A stretch of 55,026 bases of DNA from Bacillota bacterium. GTDB taxonomy: Bacteria; Bacillota; Sulfobacillia; JAJZIM01. Position numbers and translations under genes: made by a program. Within the stretch, counting starts at the first letter, position 1; every line of letters starts with the position of its first letter. Where the stretch lies: the NCBI GenBank assembly GCA_021810565.1, contig JAJZIM010000015.1, positions 1 to 55,026 of the forward strand. The letters are read 5' to 3'. Below the pieces are notes generated by a model, which was given only the letters and a program-made list of their open reading frames with translations, had not been told where the DNA came from and ran no database searches. This document shows positions 50,704-55,026 of this stretch, piece after piece.

Positions 50704-50968
50704 GCCATAGAAGATACTCCAATCCGAAAGAAGGATCTGTCCTTGCCGCCCATGCCGCACATCCTCCCGTCCTCCGTCTTGTGTCAAACGAAATATGGCC
50801 CTTACGGGAGCCGTAGGGCACGAAAAAGTCGGCCGGATGGCCAGTTTATTTTACACAAGGGGCATTGTGGAAAGTGGACGTCGGACCATTTCCCGCGGAA
50901 ACCGCTCCCTCTTGACCCAGTTAAGTTCCGCACATAAAAAATCTACCTAAGTCAACTGTTGCTGAGAT
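50704..50968. other. Intergenic stretch between convergent genes
   Basis: No gene seen. GCCCTTACGG (50798-50807) and CCGTAGGGC (50811-50819) can form a hairpin with one bulge and may be a terminator. The stretch is AT-richer than the flanks on its right side. Confidence 0.4.
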
Positions 50969-52321
50969 TTAATTTAACTGCTTCTTCCCCCCAAGCACGA
51001 ATAGTGCCGCCTCAAACACGGCCCAGGCAGACTGGCGCAACGCAGCGGCTTCATCGCGCTTTGCTTTAGCCGCCTGCGTACGGGCGTTCAGGTCAATCAG
51101 CAGCGTCTGCTGACGATCTACCCCAATCTCTGGAATAAGCAGGCCAGACACTTCCTTACTGTTGATGGATGCCAAATTTGTAGTTCGTTTGGCTTTGCTG
51201 AGAAAGTACGCTTGCCCATAACTGCTGTTAATTACCGCCAGCGCATACTCAGGCAACAGTCGATTCCGATCCACCCGGATGCGCAGAACGTGGTTCTGAT
51301 GAACGCAATCCGCGATCTCGCCTCCCCAGATAGCGCCGCGCCCGACCAAGTCCGGGCTGTTGCCTTCGCATAGGAGCACGTCACCAACCTCCAAGCGTAG
51401 TTTCGGCATGTCCGCATCGGGTACGTTGATGTACTTGATCTCACGCAGATCAAGTACGCCCCGCTGCACATTGGCCACTCGCAAATACGGACGAGCATGC
51501 ATCCCCGGCCTGTTGGCTGGGGATTTCTGGATTCCATAGCTGACCTTGGCCAACTGGCCTAGTGGAGTCAGCGCGCCTCTGCCAACTATAACCGACTCCT
51601 GCTTCTGTGTCTGTGCACGCAGGATCCCGTCGTGGCTCCAACGCTCCACTTCCTTAAACCGCGCCACGAACACCGACCGATCCGGCAGCGGTGATGGTGA
51701 CGCCACGCCGAGCGCCGCTTCGAACACCCGCCAGCCAGCACGCTCGATGGCTTCGGCTTCTTCCTCCAGGGCCGCGGCGCGCGCCAGGGCATCGACATAG
51801 GCGGTAACCAAGGTATCCTGTTCATCCAGAGCGGGCACCGGGACTTCGAGCGTCAGGAACCCGTCCGGCGTAACACGCTTGCGCCCGCTGGTGCCAGATG
51901 CCTTGCGCTTCAGGTCGGCCTGAAAGTGCTCAGCTCGCAACAGATAGTGCAGGTAGTCGGCACGCAGCTTGTCAGCCTTGGGCGTGAAGACCGGGTACTC
52001 GCTGGTCACGACCGCCTTCGGGATGCTGGCCGGGATCAATCCAACGGCGCCATTGCGCGCGTCGATCTTCGAGAACACCAGGTCACCTGGATAGGCAGCG
52101 AACATTGCACCCTTGAAGGCATCGGCACGCGCGCGCGGTAGCACCTCACCCGAGAATTTGATGGTGATGGCCTGCCAATCACCAAAAGAGCCGTTCATCC
52201 GCACTAGCTCACGCCGCTTGGTTAGCAGTTTCCGCAATGGTAACATCGGGTATGGACTGATGCGGCTTGTCGATCTGTCGTTCTCGATCCAGCGTTCGAT
52301 CGCCCTCCACCGTTGGATCAC
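50969..52321 (-). CDS. hsdS: Type I restriction-modification specificity subunit HsdS
   Basis: A 450-residue HsdS. Two target-recognition domains are visible, each followed by a helical spacer: the first around YPGDLVFSKIDARNGAVGLIP and SEYPVFTPKADKLRADYLHYLLR, ending VPVPALDEQDTLVTAYVDALARAAALEEEAEAI; the second around KVSYGIQKSPANRPG, YLRVANVQRGVLDLREIKYI, GDVLLCEGNSPDLVGRGAIW, ending LLIPEIGVDRQQTLLIDLNARTQAAKAKRDEAAAL. It chooses the bipartite DNA sequence that HsdM methylates. GTG 52321 overlaps the hsdM stop (GTGA). Base composition is much less GC-rich than the core genes, a sign of transfer. Confidence 0.92.
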   Translation of the reverse strand: MIQRWRAIERWIENDRSTSRISPYPMLPLRKLLTKRRELVRMNGSFGDWQAITIKFSGEVLPRARADAFKGAMFAAYPGDLVFSKIDARNGAVGLIPASIPKAVVTSEYPVFTPKADKLRADYLHYLLRAEHFQADLKRKASGTSGRKRVTPDGFLTLEVPVPALDEQDTLVTAYVDALARAAALEEEAEAIERAGWRVFEAALGVASPSPLPDRSVFVARFKEVERWSHDGILRAQTQKQESVIVGRGALTPLGQLAKVSYGIQKSPANRPGMHARPYLRVANVQRGVLDLREIKYINVPDADMPKLRLEVGDVLLCEGNSPDLVGRGAIWGGEIADCVHQNHVLRIRVDRNRLLPEYALAVINSSYGQAYFLSKAKRTTNLASINSKEVSGLLIPEIGVDRQQTLLIDLNARTQAAKAKRDEAAALRQSAWAVFEAALFVLGGKKQLN

Positions 52322-54741
52322 GCAGTGGAGGGCTCCGGAAAATTTGGCATGGTCTCCGCTTGCGCGCCAGTGGCAATCCAAGCCTCAAATTCGCGGTAGG
52401 CCTTGAGCAGCCCAGGTAGTTCGTTGGGCACACCTTCGCCAGTCTCGCCGGTAGAGGTGATGCCCACGACCTTTGGTGCAGCCATGAATACAGGATAGTC
52501 GAACAACTCGCGCACGCGTGCCCATAGGGCTGCGGTATGGGCCTCATCGATGGCTTTGTACGTCGCTTTTAATTCCGACAGCAGTACATTACAACGCTCC
52601 TGCACCGCGGCCAGTGCTGCGATGGCCTTCTTTTTCAGTTCGATGGTGGCCTTGCTGTATTTCGTGGCAGCCTTACTCTGCCAGATCGGCTTGCCTTGCA
52701 GAGTGGGCCTGACCTGGCGTGGGTAAGCCGGCGCTTCGCCACGCTGCCAGGGTGGTAGCACACGATTGATGCCCAACGCGCTCAGCTCGGTCAACAAACA
52801 TTGCAGATCGGAGTCTTCCCCGTTGACAATTCGCGGAGCATAGGCGGCATGGGCGTCGCTGCGCTGTTGGTCGAATCCAGCATCCAACTCGGCGTGGGCC
52901 TGCGTCCAGGCAGACTCCCACTGCGCCGTTTCCTCATCTGTAAACTTGCGCAGAAACACCAGCGAGGCCTTGACCGTAGTCTTGCTGGAATGGAAGGTTT
53001 TCTCTGGCAGGCCAACTACGGCTAACAGTTTGGCTTTGCCTTCTGCCCAACGGCGCAGCCAAGCCAACGAGGGATTATTGAGGTTGCCATCAGGCAGAAC
53101 GATACCCATTCGGCCACCAGGCTTGAGCAGGTTCAAGCAGCGCTCGACGAAGATAAGCTCGGTGGGGCGATTGTTTTTGCCCTTGCCAATCTCAAACAAA
53201 TCGAGGATGGGCGTCTTGGCGGCGGCGGCTTGCAACAGACGACGGTGGCTTTGCTCCCACGCGTCTCCGTAGCCGCGAACACGACACCGTTGTAGGTAGG
53301 CAACATCTTCCGGCACACGGGTCTCGTCACTGCCACCAACCTTCTGATCAGCTCCGACATTGGAGCCGAAGGGCGGATTAGTAAGCACGACATCAAACCG
53401 CCCGTTGAAGATGCCGTTTATGTCGAGCAGACCATCGTGGTAATGGATGCCGCCGTGCCCGTCGCCATGCATGATCATGTTCATCTTGGCAGTACGAGCA
53501 GCGCGCGGTTCGGCATCGGTACCGTAAATACATTGCCAAGCCAGGCGGCCGACGCGGGTGTCGATAGGCTGATTATCGTTGCCGCTAGGCAACAATTGTT
53601 GGTTAAGTCGGGCAAAGGCTTCTTCGATTCGCTGCTCTTCTTCTTCCTCAGGCAGGCCCAAAGCTTCGATGCGAGCCCGCTCCTCATCTTTCTGCTGCTG
53701 GATGTCAGCCACAATCTGAGCGCGCACGTGTTCGAAGGCGCGGATCAAAAACCCGCCGGAACCGGCTGCCGGATCACATATGAGCTCACCCTCCTTGGGA
53801 TTGAGCAGCTCGACCATGAACTCCACCAAAGGGCGCGGAGTGAAGAACTGGCCCAACTCACCACGAAAGGTGGTGCCAAGGAACTTTTCGAAAGCCAGCC
53901 CCTTAACGTCATCACCGGTTTTAGAAAGGTCGAAACGTTCAAGATGCTTGACAATACGACGGAAGGTTTCCTCTGAGATGTCAAGCTTGTCTGTAGGGGA
54001 GAATAGATCATCAGCCCGATAGTAGGTCTTCGTCTGCTCGAACAGGCTGTCGTGCACTGCAGCATCGGTGGGCAAACGCACCTGAGCTCGCCGGTCGAGG
54101 TACTCAGTGGTAAAGGTGCCATATAAGCCAGAACGTTCTATGTACATCTTGATAAATAATATTTTCGATATGGTGTCAAAGGCTCGCCCGGGATCCATCT
54201 TGTGAACATCGCGCAAGATATTATGGCACTCTAACAGCAGATCTTGAAACTCCTTGCGGTTGAAGGCCCGCAGAGATTCACGGATTTCATTCAAACGCCT
54301 GGCGTCACCCCAATCTGTAGCCCTAGGGATCTCGTTAATAGCGACAAACTCCCCAGGCACGCCAGGCACCACTTTGAACACCGCGGTGTGGCGGGCATTG
54401 GTGGCGATAAAGAATTCGCAGCCTGTGGCCCGGCTATAGGACTCTCCCTGATAGTAATCGCGCTCCTGAATTTCAATGGTGTCAGTTTTACATTCGACTA
54501 CTAGCACAGGTGTTCGGTTAGCAATTCTATCAGTTGGTGATTGCCAAACCACGATGTCGGCACGAGGGCTTTTGCGACCGTGTTGTGTGCGCCGTTCTTG
54601 GTCCATCTGATCTAACGAATATCCGTAGTGCTCAACCAGCGTGCGGACAAAACGCTGGCGAACAAGTTCCTCCGGCTTGCTCGTAATGTCGCGCCATTCG
54701 TTGCGCAACGGAATCCACAGCCAACTGCCTTCCTGATGCAA
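52318..54741 (-). CDS. hsdM: Type I DNA methyltransferase HsdM with fused HsdR-N-like nuclease domain
   Basis: An 807-residue protein. Residues 20-150 look like a type I HSDR_N domain with a PD-(D/E)xK pattern: Asp62 in SPRADIVVW and Glu83-x-Lys85 in VLVVECKTD, then YYQGESYSRATGCEFFIATN. HsdM N- and catalytic domains follow: FEKFLGTTFRGELGQFFTPR, DPAAGSGGFLIRAFEHV (SAM motif I), and VVLTNPPFGSNVG (NPPF, adenine-N6 motif IV), then LNLLKPGGRMGIVLPDGNLN. It would methylate adenine with HsdS. No HsdR helicase is in the window. TTG 54741 is the first start in this frame; no ribosome site is visible and a neighbouring frame is open upstream, so the exact start is uncertain. Confidence 0.9.
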   Translation of the reverse strand: MHQEGSWLWIPLRNEWRDITSKPEELVRQRFVRTLVEHYGYSLDQMDQERRTQHGRKSPRADIVVWQSPTDRIANRTPVLVVECKTDTIEIQERDYYQGESYSRATGCEFFIATNARHTAVFKVVPGVPGEFVAINEIPRATDWGDARRLNEIRESLRAFNRKEFQDLLLECHNILRDVHKMDPGRAFDTISKILFIKMYIERSGLYGTFTTEYLDRRAQVRLPTDAAVHDSLFEQTKTYYRADDLFSPTDKLDISEETFRRIVKHLERFDLSKTGDDVKGLAFEKFLGTTFRGELGQFFTPRPLVEFMVELLNPKEGELICDPAAGSGGFLIRAFEHVRAQIVADIQQQKDEERARIEALGLPEEEEEQRIEEAFARLNQQLLPSGNDNQPIDTRVGRLAWQCIYGTDAEPRAARTAKMNMIMHGDGHGGIHYHDGLLDINGIFNGRFDVVLTNPPFGSNVGADQKVGGSDETRVPEDVAYLQRCRVRGYGDAWEQSHRRLLQAAAAKTPILDLFEIGKGKNNRPTELIFVERCLNLLKPGGRMGIVLPDGNLNNPSLAWLRRWAEGKAKLLAVVGLPEKTFHSSKTTVKASLVFLRKFTDEETAQWESAWTQAHAELDAGFDQQRSDAHAAYAPRIVNGEDSDLQCLLTELSALGINRVLPPWQRGEAPAYPRQVRPTLQGKPIWQSKAATKYSKATIELKKKAIAALAAVQERCNVLLSELKATYKAIDEAHTAALWARVRELFDYPVFMAAPKVVGITSTGETGEGVPNELPGLLKAYREFEAWIATGAQAETMPNFPEPSTA

Positions 54742-54916
54742 TGTGCCGTGTTGAATGGGGAGCTTTGCTCAAAATTAAATTTTCCGCCCCGGTTAACTGG
54801 CAATATCAGTCATAAAGGGTGGTCAATAACCAGCGGGAAGGCCGGCATAATTTCCAGTCCGGGACGATATGGTGCTTAATACCATTCATGGCACTGATAC
54901 TAAGGAGCCGGAAAAC
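54742..54916. other. AT-richer gap upstream of hsdM
   Basis: No gene. On the minus strand a TTGACC at about 54822-54817 with a poorly placed TATTGC could be a weak promoter. The stretch nearest 54916 may contain the end of the insertion sequence whose transposase tail follows. Confidence 0.3.
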
Positions 54917-55026
54917 ATTAACCTGACTTTTGCTTGTGGGGTAGAACCGAATAATTCCAGTCGCCGTGGAAGGCATCCCGCCGGAGGTTGACGGTAGCCA
55001 ACTCGTCGTCCAAAACGCGAGTGCCG
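54917..55026 (-). pseudogene. C-terminal end of an ISAzo13-like transposase (cut by window edge)
   Basis: The minus strand from the window edge reads TRVLDDELATVNLRRDAFHG then DWNYSVLPHKQKSG and stops at 54919-54917. The 'FHG(D/E)WNY' ending is characteristic, from memory, of ISAzo13-family (Rhodopirellula-type DDE) transposases. Only about 36 codons are inside the window, so it cannot be judged intact or broken. Confidence 0.5.

Larger units (their letters stand above)
46470..55026. mobile_element. Putative integrative element inserted in a subtilase gene (right end outside the window)
   Basis: The left boundary is the subtilase/recombinase join. Inside are the recombinase, a small co-transcribed protein, two regulators, a sigma/anti-sigma fusion and hsdM-hsdS. 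GC content falls visibly after 46.5 kb. No structural phage or conjugation genes are seen, and the far end is not in the window, so type and size are open. Confidence 0.55.

Overview
The window looks like a chromosome segment of a high-GC Firmicute (Bacillota), perhaps from the Symbiobacterium / Thermaerobacter / Sulfobacillus / Limnochordia side of the phylum. Supporting signs are a proline T-box leader, a long-form ribosome hibernation factor next to secA and prfB, MurT-GatD, CsaB with an SLH-domain protein, lipobox lipoproteins, TTG/GTG starts with strong Shine-Dalgarno sequences, and many four-base GTGA/ATGA gene overlaps. The genus is inference only. Most genes lie on the minus strand. 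GC is very high up to about 46 kb and clearly lower from about 46.5 kb to the right end.

Left edge (1-3.6 kb): accessory debris. It holds the tail and right end of a TnpB-type transposon, an intact Phd/PIN toxin-antitoxin pair, a second antitoxin whose toxin is broken, three related insertion-sequence ends, a frameshifted PIN toxin, a transposase stub, and a coiled-coil membrane protein built from 33-base repeats.

Envelope block (3.6-20.5 kb): an SLH-anchored sedolisin (S53) protease, then a minus-strand operon csaB - tagA-like - YitT - O-antigen-ligase-like - two unknown envelope proteins - two glycosyltransferases - murJ. CsaB pyruvylates the wall polymer that SLH domains bind, so the operon and the protease fit together. 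Upstream are a PHP phosphoesterase and an ECF sigma / anti-sigma / exported bactofilin-like membrane protein operon with a probable sigma-autoregulated promoter.

Housekeeping core (20.5-44.5 kb): prfB with its programmed +1 frameshift, secA with a hairpin in its short leader, hpf, a RACo-like ASKHA protein, a proline operon proC-proB-proA under a T-box, a ribbon-helix-helix regulator with a probable operator, a second repeat-built coiled-coil membrane protein, an HD-domain protein, an intact IS607 element, and an operon murT-gatD-trxB-selB-cupin-DUF362 ferredoxin-small membrane protein-COG3044 ATPase-P-loop protein.

Right accessory region (44.7-55 kb): four small plus-strand genes, one resembling a stand-alone subtilisin propeptide, converge on the 3' half of a subtilase gene. 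That half is fused in frame to a large serine recombinase, which suggests an integrative element inserted in the subtilase. The element carries regulators, a one-chain sigma / anti-sigma / transmembrane / exported-domain protein, and type I modification genes hsdM-hsdS in which HsdM has a fused nuclease-like N-terminus. The other subtilase half is not in the window. The window ends in the tail of an ISAzo13-like transposase.
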